DNA of 10,773 nucleotides from Ophiosphaerella korrae. Taxonomy: Eukaryota > Ascomycota > Dothideomycetes > Pleosporales > Phaeosphaeriaceae. The notes below the pieces were generated by a model. It worked only from the letters and a program-made list of their open reading frames with translations, made no database searches and was not told the origin of the DNA. The stretch lies in the NCBI GenBank assembly GCA_028456385.1, contig JALNQF010000927.1, positions 1 to 10,773 of the forward strand, given 5' to 3'. The translations under genes and the position numbers were made by a program. Positions 1-8,552 of this stretch are shown one piece after another (positions within the stretch are counted from its first letter, which is position 1; every line of letters starts with the position of its first letter).

Positions 1-95
1 ACCTAGTACTTACTTAGATAGCTTTATCTACTATTTACTCTTTTTAGTTAATTATTAAAACTACCTTATTAAGTTATCTTACGTAAAGTCTACTT
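1..95 (+). repeat. Left arm of 95-bp inverted repeat
   Basis: This stretch matches the reverse complement of 7644-7738 without gaps over 95 bases, with three differences, all C/T. The match may continue left of the window. Its inner edge is sharp: at 96 the sequence switches to the LTR-A repeat, while the partner arm switches at 7643 to a chromovirus pol fragment. An arm end that abuts two unrelated sequences suggests a real element terminus. I see no coding potential in it. It could be the edge of an LTR (perhaps of the copia family seen at 8553-10438) or the terminal inverted repeat of a larger unit covering 1-7738. Confidence 0.85.
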
Positions 96-487
96 AATAG
101 ATATTTTATAATTATCTTATATTAGTGTTTTATAGTTAAAGGATTAAATTACTAATACTATTTTAGTAATATATATTATTACTAACTATATAGTAATATT
201 ATCTTAGTAGCTTTAATACTTAATATTTACTAAGATTATAAATTTATAAATTTATTACCTAATTACTTTATAACTTTATATTTACTAAGATTATAAATTT
301 ATAAATTTATTACCTAATTACTTTATAACTTTATATTTACTAAGATTATAAATTTATAAATTTATTATATATCTCTAATATAGTTAGTTTTCTAATTAAG
401 TTTATTATCTTATAAGTTATTACTCTACTCTTCTTATACTTTATTAGTAGCTAAGTTAGGTCTAATTAGTTCTATCTTATTTTCTCT
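96..487 (+). repeat. LTR-A copy 1, 5'-truncated probable gypsy LTR
   Basis: This repeat is shared with 5979-6329 (- strand) and 10439-10773 (+ strand). Compared with those two, copy 1 lacks the first 104-105 bases and begins directly at the inner edge of the inverted-repeat arm. The three copies share blocks such as tatcttattagtg-like sequence near 113-127 and the stretch around 420-487. The homology stops near 487, where the chromovirus leader and gag begin, as expected of a 5' LTR. Full-length copies start with tataatagg, compatible with an original TG end after RIP. I could not identify the CA end or a primer-binding site, so the LTR assignment is inferred from position. A 55-bp tandem repeat lies inside. 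Confidence 0.7.
211..367 (+). repeat. 55-bp tandem repeat, about 2.9 units, inside LTR-A
   Basis: The motif tttactaagattataaattt begins at 226, 281 and 336, an exact 55-base period. Units run 211-265, 266-320 and 321-367, and a weaker unit-like stretch precedes 211. The LTR-A copy at the window end has two units with a 54-base period, and the - strand copy has essentially none. Within each unit there is a short AT-rich direct repeat (ataaattt). The variation fits replication slippage or unequal exchange in an LTR. Confidence 0.9.
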
Positions 488-2150
488 AAGTACTATTATA
501 ATAAATAAGCTAAAAAAAGCTTAAGAAGCTTATATAATATAAAAGTATTCTAGAATATATATTATATTTTAAATAACTATTATAAAATATGTAATAAAAT
601 AAGCTAATATTAATATTATAATTTAAATAAGAACTAAATTTAAAAATATAATATAAAATAATCTATATAGAAAAACTAAGAATACTAGAAGCTTTAAAGT
701 AGTAAGTAATATAAATTAATAATACTCTTTAAGAATAGAAGAAAAATAAGTATAGAGGACCTAACCTAAATTATAATAAAGAAGATCTTATAATCTTTAA
801 TATAAATAAAGATAAAAAAAAAGAAAAATAAAGATATTATATACTTTAACTATAGTAAAAAAAGCTACTATATAAAAGACTACTAATTAAATTAAAAAAG
901 AAATATAGTATATTATAAATATAAGAAGCTAAAATACTTTATAAAAGACTATAGAAGTAAAGATTTTAAAAAAAATAAAGAAGCTTAGTTAAAGATAACT
1001 AAGAATAGAAAAGAAGTACTAAGAGTATAAGCTAAACCTTAAAAGAAAGTAGCTAAGAGTAAAGAAATATAATATATAATACTTAATTAAATCTTTTAAT
1101 ATAATAATAACTACTATATATATCTTTTTAGTAAATAAAAAATAAGATAGTTCTTATAGAAGTATAAAGTAGTAGTAATAAAAGAAAGTAAAATAAAAGT
1201 ATAGCTAGAAGAAATAGCTTATATAATAGACTTACTAATAGAAGATTTAGAAAGAGAAGAGCTTTAGATACTATTAATCTAGGCTAAAAAACTAGTACTA
1301 GATAAAGATACTACTATAGTCTCTTCTAAAGAACTATAAAAAGATAAAAGATAAATTAGTATAAAAAGTATAATATATACCTAGTTAAATATATATAGCT
1401 ATAATAGCTATATAATAATAGAAATAGAAGAATAAAATAAAGAAAAGAGATTTATTTAAAAATACTTACTAGTTATAAGTATAAAGAAAGTATATTAAAA
1501 CTTAAAAGAATATAATCTTAAAGTAATAAATTTTATAATATTCTAATAATAGATAGAGTAATATATAGTTATAGTAAGAAGAATACTTCTATAAAGAAAA
1601 TAGTAGTACTTTATAAAAAAGATATAATAGATTAATAAAGCCTATATACTATAAGTACTAATAGTATACTATATTCTAGTAATAATAAAACCTAGAATAG
1701 ATAATTATTAGGTAAAAGATAATAAAATAATAAATCTAAAATCCTTAGTATATAAAGAGATAGTATAAATATTATACTTAAATATAAACTACTACTTATA
1801 TAGAGAAGTAAAATTATAAAACTATATATAGCTAAAATAAAAAAAAAGATATAACTATATAAAAGTAATCCTAAAGAAAGAAATTAAAGGTAAGAAAATA
1901 ATTAGAATACTTAATAAAAAATATATATTAGTTCGACTAGGACCTAAACTATTAAAAGAAAATATTAAGAAAAGGCTATATTATAAATATATATATAATA
2001 AATTTTCTAAGTATAAAAACTATAAATATAAAATAGAATAATAGCTATAAAAGAATAGATAATTTAAAGAAAGAACTAAGTAAGAAAAGCTAGAAAGTAT
2101 AATAGGCCTACACGTTATATAGAAAGAAATATACTAAGAAAAGAAAGTAT
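488..2150 (+). pseudogene. Chromovirus gag and linker remnant
   Basis: This would have encoded the Gag structural protein plus the linker to protease. The firm landmark is a CCHC zinc knuckle at 842-883, which binds RNA in virus-like particles. It reads Y-F-N-Y-S-K-K-S-Y-Y-I-K-D-Y, a CX2CX4HX4C motif in which all three Cys and the His are now Tyr and the two Gly positions read Ser. All of these are RIP-type transitions. The knuckle is in frame with protease, RT and RNase H. Only about 350 bases separate it from the LTR, short for a Gag N-terminus, so the front of gag may be deleted. About 1.3 kb separates it from the protease; long spacers here are known in some fungal gypsy elements. No start codon can be chosen, because ATG codons become ATA under RIP. 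Confidence 0.7.
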
Positions 2151-2690
2151 AAATTATAATTAATAGTAGAGCTATAAAGAACTTTATATCTATAAAGTTT
2201 ATAGAAAAATAAAGAATATACTATATAATAAAGAAATACCCTTAATAGCTAAGTATAATTAAAGGAAAACTATTGTAAAAACTTATTAGGTTTAAGATAG
2301 TACTTTCTATATTAAAACTAAAAGGAATAGAGATTAAAAATATAGTTATAGATATAATAACAATTAATAATAAATAAGATATAATATTAGGTATACTATA
2401 GTTATAATTAACTAACTTAAAGATTAATTAGAGAATAAGAAAAATTAGCTACTCTAGAAAATATATATTAAAAGCTAATATAAGTATATATAAAAGAGAA
2501 TTCCTAGAAGAATATAAGAAATAGGAGAAATAACTTATAGAACCTAATAATTACCTTCTAAAATATTAACTATAAGATTTAGTAATAGAACTAGAAGAAA
2601 GAAAAAATATAGAATAGAGCCTAGTCTATAGGAAAACTAAAGAAGAATTAAAGATTAAGTAAATATTTATTTAAAACGTACTAAAGAAAA
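2150..2690 (+). pseudogene. Chromovirus aspartic protease remnant
   Basis: This would have cleaved the Gag-Pol polyprotein. At 2159-2215 the mod-2 frame reads I-N-S-R-A-I-K-N-F-I, matching the retropepsin active-site pattern (L/I)-D-S-G-A-T-x-N-F-I with Asp changed to Asn and Gly to Arg. Both are G-to-A changes of RIP type, and losing the catalytic Asp alone would abolish activity. The stretch that follows is long enough for the rest of a retropepsin fold and leads into the RT without a frame change. A second family motif is not clear, so the 3' limit is set by the start of recognisable RT. Confidence 0.7.
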
Positions 2691-3360
2691 GAGAGATATA
2701 AGAATCTAAATCTTTAATAGTATTTAGACTTATATTTATAGATAAAAAAGAGATAGATAATAAATAACTTTATATAAACTTTAGAAAAATAAACGTAATT
2801 ATAAACAAGAACTAATACCTCTTACTATATATTAATAAGATATAAGATAGACTATAGAAAGCCTAAATCTTTACTAAACTAGATATCTAAAACGCTTACT
2901 ACTAAATTAGAATTAAAAAAGAAGATAAATAGAAAACTATATTTAGAATATAGTATAGACTATTTAAATACCTAGTTATACTATTTAGATTAATAAATAT
3001 ACTAGTAGTATTCTAAAAAAGAATTAATATAGTCCTAAAAATATATTTATATATATTTATATTTATATATCTAGATAATATCCTTATATTTTTAGAAATA
3101 GAAGAAAAATACGTATAATACGTATATAAGGTACTAGAAAAGCTAGTAGAAAATAAATTATTTTTAAAAATAAGGAAATATAAATATTATATAAAAGAAA
3201 TAGACGTCCAAGGATTTATTATTAAACTAGGAAAAATTAAGATTAACTTAAATAAGATTAAAATAATCTAAGAATAGCTAATACCTAAGAACTTACAAGA
3301 GGTATAATAATTTTATAAACTAGTAAACTTTTATAGAAAGTTAATAGTAAATTAGATTAA
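2690..3360 (+). pseudogene. Chromovirus reverse transcriptase remnant
   Basis: This is the RNA-dependent DNA polymerase of the element. Successive family motifs are legible in the mod-2 frame: a fingers motif L-Y-I-N-F-R-K-I-N near 2770-2797, then F-T-K-L-D-I at 2870-2887, followed by N-A-Y-Y-stop-I-R-I-K and stop-K-T-I-F-R. Next come F-K-Y-L-V-I and F-R-L-I-N, and the catalytic box Y-L-D-N-I-L-I-F at 3068-3091. The first catalytic Asp (2882-2884) survives. The second Asp of the YxDD box (3077-3079) has become Asn. In-frame stops sit where the family has Gln, Arg or Trp. The order and spacing are those of Ty3/gypsy RT (LDL, AYHQI, KTAF, FGLTNAP, YLDDIL), not copia. Confidence 0.93.
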
Positions 3361-3900
3361 GTTAATAGAACTATTAATAAACTTTATAAAGAAAGATATA
3401 CTATTTAAATAAATATAAGAATATAAGAAAGTATTTAACTAGATTAAATAGAGATTTATAGAAAATCTAGTTATTAGAATATATAACCTAGACTTACTAG
3501 CTATAGTAAAGATAGACGTATCTAACTTAGTCTATAGAATAGTATTAATATAAGAAGACCTAGATATAAAATATAAATACTTAGTTAAATACTTTTCTAA
3601 GAAAATAAAGCTAGTAGAAATTAACTACTTAATCTATAATAAAGAAATACTAGTAATCTATAAAGTATTTAAGTAATAGAAAGTATACTTATAAAGAGTA
3701 AAATATTAAATAAAGGTCTATATAGACTATAGAAATCTTATAAGATTTATAATAAATAAGGACTTATTATAATACTATATAAGATAGTAGGAATTTTTAT
3801 TAATATTTAACTTTAAGATTATATATACTAATAGTAAAAATAATTAATTTATAGATACTCTAAGTAGAAGACTAGATTAATAAGAAGAAGTAAATACTAC
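3360..3900 (+). pseudogene. Chromovirus RNase H remnant
   Basis: This domain degrades the RNA strand of the RNA:DNA hybrid during reverse transcription. The mod-2 frame shows I-E-L-L-I-N-F (the tether after RT), then K-I-D-V-S-N with a retained Asp at 3515-3517. Further on are Y-F-S-K-K-I, N-Y-L-I-Y-N-K-E-I-L-V-I with the Glu retained, V-Y-I-D-Y-R-N-L, and D-T-L-S-R-R at 3854-3871. These match the D-E-D-D layout of gypsy RNase H, and all four acidic residues appear intact although Gln and Trp codons are stops. The end of the domain is close to the point where the + copy begins to lose bases relative to the inverted copy. Confidence 0.9.
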
Positions 3901-5020
3901 TAGTATAGTTCTAGTTAAGAATAAAGATAGATATTTAGTTTTAAATATACCTAAAATAGCTATAATACTTAAAAGAAAAAGTAGTAAGCTAGATTAATAG
4001 ATTTAAAAAGAAATAGAAAAAGCTTAAAATCTAAGAAAGACTTATAAAAGTATATAGAAGAACGTATATACTAAATAAGATATAAAGAAAGTTTATATAA
4101 TAGTTTTATAAACTACTAGTATATAGATACTAAGGTATTAATAAAATACTAAATAGGTTACTATAAGATTATATAAAATATTATAGAAATAAGTATAGTA
4201 GATATATACTATATAGAATATTATAACTAATTAAGATACTAGAATAAATATAGAGAGTTATTATAATAGACTTTATTATAAAGTTACTAAAATTAAAAGA
4301 CCTAATATTAGGAGTTAAGTATAATAAAATCCTAATAATAGTAAATAAACTTATAAAGTACTTATATTTTAAACTATTTAAAGAAAAAAGTAAGATAGAA
4401 GTTACTATATACTAGGTTTTAGGAATAGTAATTAGCTAATATAGTATTCTAGATATAATTATTATAGATAAAGATATAAGATTTATATTAAAACTATAGA
4501 GAATAATAGTAGTATTATTAAAAGTCTAATATATAATATTAATAGTATACTACCTATAGATAAATAGATAATTAGAACGTATAAATTAAATAGTAGAATA
4601 ATACTTAAGATACTACTTTAACTATAACTAGAATAATTAGGTATAGTTACTTCTTATAGTATAGTTAGTATATAATAGCGCGAAAAATATAGTAATAAAA
4701 GTATTACCCTTTTTTATAAATTATAGATTTAACTCTAATATATACTAGATACTAAGATTTTAAGTATTTTAGTTTCTAAGAAAAGAAAATTTTATAAATA
4801 AACTTAAAGAAATATATAATTAACTATAATAAGATATAAAGTTCTTATAAAATTAAATAGTAAAGTACTATAATAAAAGATACTAGAAAAGATATTAATT
4901 TAGAGAGTAATAAAAAGTATAGTTAATACGTAAAAATATTAAAAGTAAGTAATTAAGTTCTAAACTAAATTATATAAAGATAGAACTATATAAAGTTAAG
5001 AAAGAAGTTATACTAGTTAT
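3900..5020 (+). pseudogene. Chromovirus integrase remnant
   Basis: This is the DDE integrase that inserts the cDNA. In the mod-0 frame the zinc-binding CxxC has become Y-S-R-Y (4194-4205). The catalytic core starts with I-D-F-I-I-K-L at about 4266-4286, with Asp intact at 4269-4271. It continues with I-L-I-I-V-N-K-L and I-I-I-D-K-D-I-R-F (second Asp at 4467-4469). The third landmark, the TDGQTER-like motif with Glu at 4575-4577, is followed by Y-N-S-A-K-N and P-F-F-I-N-Y. The frame differs from RNase H. Compared with the inverted copy, this copy lacks about 18 bases near 4025 and about 50 bases near 4150, which removes part of the HHCC zinc finger and explains the frame change. Confidence 0.9.
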
Positions 5021-5021
5021 A

Positions 5022-5376
5022 TTTAGACTAAAACTACTAGATAAAATAAAGATATACCTAATATTCTATATAGTACTACTAGAGAAAGTACTATAAGAAG
5101 TAGAACTACTAGTATATAAAGTAGATATATATAGAGAATAAAAGAAATAAGAAGTAAAAGAAATTTTATAGTACTAGTTCTATAATAAAAGGAATTACTA
5201 CCTAGTAAAATAGATAGGTATAAATAAGAAAGGTTAACTATAAGAAGATATATAGGAACTAAAAAATAACCTTAATTACTTTAATAAAGTAGAAGAGTTC
5301 TAAAATTAAAATCTTTTAGACTACTTAGTAGTAAATAGAGAAGACCTATATTATTAGTAGTAGGTAAAGAAGTACT
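5022..5376 (+). pseudogene. Chromovirus integrase C-terminus and chromodomain remnant
   Basis: The mod-0 frame opens with F-R-L-K-L-L-D-K-I-K-I at 5022, the segment that precedes the end of fungal gypsy Pol (family pattern YRLxLP, then M/I-H-P-V-F-H). A chromodomain-like stretch follows from about 5145 to 5310. It contains V-K-E-I-L, F-Y-N-K-R, Y-Y-L-V-K-stop-I-G, E-D-I-stop-E, N-L-N-Y-F-N and V-E-E-F, matching the chromodomain pattern VExILxxR, YLVKWxGY, TWE, NL, LLxEF. The stops fall where the conserved Trp residues should be. Chromodomains on integrase are known to direct chromoviruses to heterochromatin marked by histone H3K9 methylation. After this I see a short purine-rich stretch near 5350-5376 but no LTR-A. 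Confidence 0.82.
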
Positions 5377-5978
5377 AGATACGCCTAATATAATAGAAAC
5401 CTAAGTAGCCTTTATTATAGACTTAAAGTCTAACTTAAACTCTAAGAAAATAGCTTATATAATAAACTTTTTATTATTTAAAGCTTTTATTTTATAAAAA
5501 TAAACTAAATAAGTATAGTTTTTTATTTATATACTTAGAATATAGTTACGCTCTTTTTTAGCTTCTATAATCTATAATAATAGTTTATCTTAAGCGTAGT
5601 TAATAGTTCTTTCTATTATACTTAAGTACTAATACGTAAGTAAGCTTAATAAACTTATACTCTACTAAAGAGATACTAGATAAGTTATAAGATAAATAAG
5701 TATTAGTATAAATATATACCTTATAAGCTTTACTATATTTTAAAGAATAATAAACTAATAAAAAGTTAGAAAACTTATAATATAAATAAAGAAATATATT
5801 AATACTATAACGTAATATATAATCTACTAATTAAAGATAATAGAGAGTAGATTTAGTAGGTATAGAGATAAAGAAAAAAGAACTTAATATTAATAAAAAA
5901 ACTAGATTAATAATATTAGCTTTAGTAAAGAAAAATAAAGACTTACCTAAAAAGAAGAATAGTAGTATAGGTATAATA
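5377..5978. other. Unassigned AT-rich block between the two chromovirus copies
   Basis: About 600 bases lie between the end of the + strand chromodomain and the outer end of the - strand LTR-A. I find no match to LTR-A, to the inverted-repeat arms or to either retroelement. At 5360-5385 a purine-rich stretch followed by tagatacgcc could be a worn polypurine tract and LTR start of another gypsy family, and a tatataa box lies near 5456. Neither is conclusive. The + strand becomes markedly A-rich from about 5740. The only long reading frame is on the - strand (5831-6025, 64 codons, very rich in Leu, Ile and Phe); it is most likely a by-product of RIP. Confidence 0.5.
5850..5978 (+). pseudogene. 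Possible transposase N-terminal helix-turn-helix fragment
   Basis: The + strand frame starting with codon gta at 5848-5850 reads a Lys-rich segment with E-L-N-I-N-K-K-T-R-L-I-I-L-A-L, then K-D-L-P-K-K-K, and later I-G-I. The spacing loosely resembles the N-terminal helix-turn-helix of Tc1/mariner-type transposases (a TR-x-x-I-x-x-L helix followed by an R/K-x-I-A turn and a GIS helix). It is cut off by the LTR-A end at about 5979. Very few stops occur in this short stretch compared with its surroundings. The similarity is a pattern impression only; Lys, Ile and Leu enrichment is expected from A-rich RIP DNA, so chance is a serious alternative. Confidence 0.2.
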
Positions 5979-6329
5979 AGAGAAATTAAAATAGAACTAA
6001 TTAGTCTTAACTTAGATACTAACAAAGTATAAAATAAGTAGAGTAATAACTTTAATTTAGAAACTACTTATTATTAGGATATATAGTAGTAATCTATAAT
6101 ATTATATAAATAGATTAGTATAAGTATATAGTTAGTAATACTACGTATTATTAAGATAGTATTAGTAATTTAATCTTTTAACTATAGAACACTAATATAA
6201 GATAATTATAAAATATCTTCTATTATTTATAGTTATTATAGATTACAATATAAACTTTTATTATTAACTCTTAATTTACTAATACTTCTAAAGAGCTACC
6301 TATAGTTAATAATAGGGTAACCTATTATA
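5979..6329 (-). repeat. LTR-A copy 2, nearly complete, - strand
   Basis: Read on the - strand it starts at 6329 with tataataggttaccctatta and ends near 5979 with tttctct. It aligns with 10439 onward and, from its base 105, with 96-487. It abuts the truncated integrase of the inverted chromovirus fragment within two bases, so it either inserted there or marks a recombination joint. It lacks the 54/55-bp tandem units: only about 45 bases separate the blocks that flank the array in the other two copies. The sequence after it does not resume integrase, so a simple solo-LTR insertion is not supported. Confidence 0.8.
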
Positions 6330-7643
6330 AGTACTATTCTACTATCTAATTATCTATTTATCTATAAGTAGTATACTATTAATATTTAATATTTAATTCC
6401 TAATAATACTATTATTATTCCTTATAGTTTTAATATAAACTTTTTATTTTTATCTATAATAATTTTATTTAGAATACTATACTAGCTAATTATAGTTCTT
6501 AGAACCTAATATATAGTAACTTCTATTCTACTTTTTTCTTTATATAGTTTAAAGTATAAGTACTTTATAAGCTTATCTACTATTATTAGGATTTTATTAT
6601 ACTTAACTTCTAATATTAAGTCTTTTAACTTAAGTAACTTTATAATAAAGTCTATTATAATAACTTTTTAAAGTTACTTTAGTACTTTAACTAGTTATAG
6701 TATTCTATATAGTATATATCTACTATACTTATTTCTATAATATTTTATATAGTTTTATAGTACTTTTATTACTAGTTATTTTACTTTTAAAATATAGTAA
6801 TTCTTTAAGAGCTTATCTAGTATTTTATTAATACTTTAGTATCTATATACTAGTAGATTATAGAATTATTATATAAACTCTTTTTATATTTTATTTAAAA
6901 TATATATAATTCTATATACTTTTATAAGTCTTTTTTAGGTTTTAAGTTTTTCTATTTCTTTAAAAGCTTTCTCTATTTCTTTCTAAATCTATTTATTTAG
7001 TTTACTACTTTTTCTTTTAAGTATTATAGTTATTCTTAGTATATTTAAGACTAAATATCTTTCTTTATTATTAACTAGAACTATACTAGTAGTATTTACT
7101 TCTTCTTATAAATCTAGTCTTTTACTTAAAGTATCTATAAATTAATTATCTTTTTTCTTAGTATATATAATTCTAAGATTAAATATTAATTAGTATTCTT
7201 ACTTTCTTATATAGTATTATAATAAGTTTTTATTTATTATAAATTTTATAAAATTCTTATAGTTTATATAGACTTTTATTTAATACTTTACTTTTTATAA
7301 GTATACTTTTTACTACTTAAATACTTTATAGATTACTAGTATTTTTTTATTATATATTAGGTAGTTAAGCTCTACTAGCTTTATTTTCTTAGAGAAATAT
7401 TTAACTAAGTTTTCTTATTTTAAAGTTTAGTCTTCTTATATTAGTACTATTTTATAAACTAAGTTTAATATATCTATTTTTACTATTACTAGTAGTTCTA
7501 AGTTATATATTCTAATAACTAGGTTTTCTATAAACTTCTATTTAATCTAGTTAATTACTTTATTATATTTCTAAGTCTATTTAAATAGTATATCTTTTTT
7601 TATAAGTTTTATTAATAGTTCTATTATTTTAGACTTTTTTATA
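6328..7643 (-). pseudogene. Inverted chromovirus RNase H-integrase fragment
   Basis: This is a second copy of the segment seen at 3358-4606 on the + strand, in the opposite orientation. It starts at the RT-RNase H tether (motif S-K-I-I-E-L-L near 7635) and runs through RNase H (Asp codon at 7474-7472) into the integrase core (Asp codon at 6652-6650). It stops just after the TDGQTER region at a site matching 4606 of the other copy, with a 13-base internal loss just before. The two Asp codons are 822 bases apart, a multiple of three, so this copy keeps the ancestral frame that the + copy has lost. It contains two blocks (about 18 and 50 bases, near 6960 and 6785) missing from the + copy. RT, gag and chromodomain are absent. 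Stops from RIP are abundant. Confidence 0.9.
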
Positions 7644-7738
7644 AAGTAGACTTTACGTAAAATAACTTAATAAAGTAGTTTTAATAATTAACTAAAAAGA
7701 GTAAATAGTAAATAAAGCTATCTAAGTAAGTACTAGGT
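7644..7738 (-). repeat. Right arm of 95-bp inverted repeat
   Basis: This is the reverse complement of 1-95 with three C/T differences. Its inner edge (7644) abuts the chromovirus RNase H fragment and its outer edge reaches at least 7738, the limit set by the window start of the other arm. If the arm is the beginning of a longer element lying to the right, that element would include 7739-8552 and possibly the copia interior that follows. A + strand start at 7647 (TA, from an original TG) would then be a candidate LTR end. Confidence 0.85.
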
Positions 7739-8552
7739 ATATATACTTAGTAGCTTACTAAGTACTAACTAAAAGTAAAAAGGTAGTTAAATATTAGTAA
7801 GTTATAAACTTACTAATATTAGTATAAAAATAAAAGATATAAGAGATAACTTTTTTATACTACTTATACTAAGTTATATTTTTACTAAGATATAGTATAC
7901 TATTAGTATACTTAGTATATAAGCTTTATTAATCTATCTTATTTTCTTAATAAGATCTTACTACTTTTTTTATATTAGTTTTCTTTTAATTCTAACTTTA
8001 TATTATTTTATTTATTATTAAAATACTATAAACTTTATATTCTTAGATTTATATATTTTCTAATCTTTATATATATCTTTTATACTTATAACTAGTAAGT
8101 ATTTTTTAATAAATTACTATTATATAATAGGTTTTTATTATAAGTTAGAGCTTTACTTTATATAATTTAAGTAAGCTTATAGTAGTAAGTAAGCTATATA
8201 AGCTATTTAAGCTACTCTACTATATATAAGTAGCTTAGCTTAGATAGCTCTTTAATTAATAATTATTTTCTACTTATTTCTAAGCTTATATCTTATAATA
8301 GTTATAAGCTTAGTACTAAAAATTACTTAATAGTTCTATTCTATATACTATAGTAAGAGATTATAAGCTTAGTATACTCTTATCTTATTTTATCTTATTT
8401 TATCTATTACTTAAACGCTTATAATATTTTATAGTAAGATTACTTTACTTAATAAAAGTACTACTCTACTTAATAAGTACTTATAATAGCTAGTATAGTT
8501 TATATAACTCTATTATAATACTTTTAAGCTAGGTATCTAGTAGCTAGTTAAC
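7739..8552. other. Non-coding stretch with hairpins, possible copia LTR and leader
   Basis: No decayed coding region was recognised here. The stretch holds a small hairpin at 7745-7763, a perfect 14-bp hairpin at 7790-7820, and a 14-bp direct repeat (ttataagcttagta) at 8302-8315 and 8361-8374. It also holds a ten-base tandem repeat (tatcttattt) at 8381-8405. It leads straight into the copia gag. Near 8530 the sequence taggtatct resembles a worn TGGTATC-type primer-binding site as used by many copia elements. On that reading the LTR would end near 8526 and could begin near 7647, but no second LTR is in view to confirm it. Confidence 0.35.
7790..7820. repeat. Perfect 14-bp hairpin with 3-nt loop
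   Basis: aatattagtaagtt at 7790-7803 is the exact reverse complement of 7807-7820, separated by ata. A shorter hairpin (8-bp arms, 3-nt loop) lies just upstream at 7745-7763. Neither ends in a T-run typical of bacterial terminators, and the host is a eukaryote. They may be LTR secondary structure or chance in a four-letter sequence biased to TA, AG and CT steps. Confidence 0.6.

Larger units (their letters stand above)
96..5376 (+). mobile_element. Ty3/gypsy chromovirus remnant
   Basis: This is a degenerate LTR retrotransposon with the Metaviridae/Ty3-gypsy order: LTR, gag with CCHC knuckle, protease, reverse transcriptase, RNase H, integrase and chromodomain. The zinc knuckle, protease, RT and RNase H all lie in the same reading frame (codon starts at position mod 3 = 2). 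The integrase and chromodomain lie in another frame (mod 3 = 0) because of an indel near 4150. Clear integrase following RNase H excludes the copia order, in which integrase precedes RT. The 5' LTR is truncated. No matching 3' LTR is found after the chromodomain, so the element is broken at both ends. RIP stops make it non-autonomous. The class assignment is very secure; the exact ends are not. Confidence 0.93.

Noticed and set aside
226..367. CRISPR-like array
   Set aside because: The 55-bp units are contiguous tandem repeats with no unique spacers, in eukaryotic retroelement DNA.
589..594. ATG near the expected start of gag
   Set aside because: It is followed at once by TAA and is not in a recognisable gag frame. 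True starts here would have become ATA.
5360..5385. Polypurine tract and LTR start after the chromodomain
   Set aside because: The purine-rich stretch and following bases resemble such a junction, but no second copy of the supposed LTR is present and LTR-A does not follow. It is kept only as a hypothesis.
5831..6025. 64-codon open frame on the - strand rich in Leu, Ile, Phe and Ser
   Set aside because: It is the only frame of its size, overlaps the end of LTR-A copy 2, has no motif, and its hydrophobic make-up is what the complement of A-rich RIP DNA yields. The opposite strand shows the more protein-like pattern.
6328..6345. Polypurine tract before LTR-A on the - strand
   Set aside because: It first looked like a priming tract, but it aligns with integrase coding sequence at 4590-4606, so it is a truncation point and not a normal 3' end.
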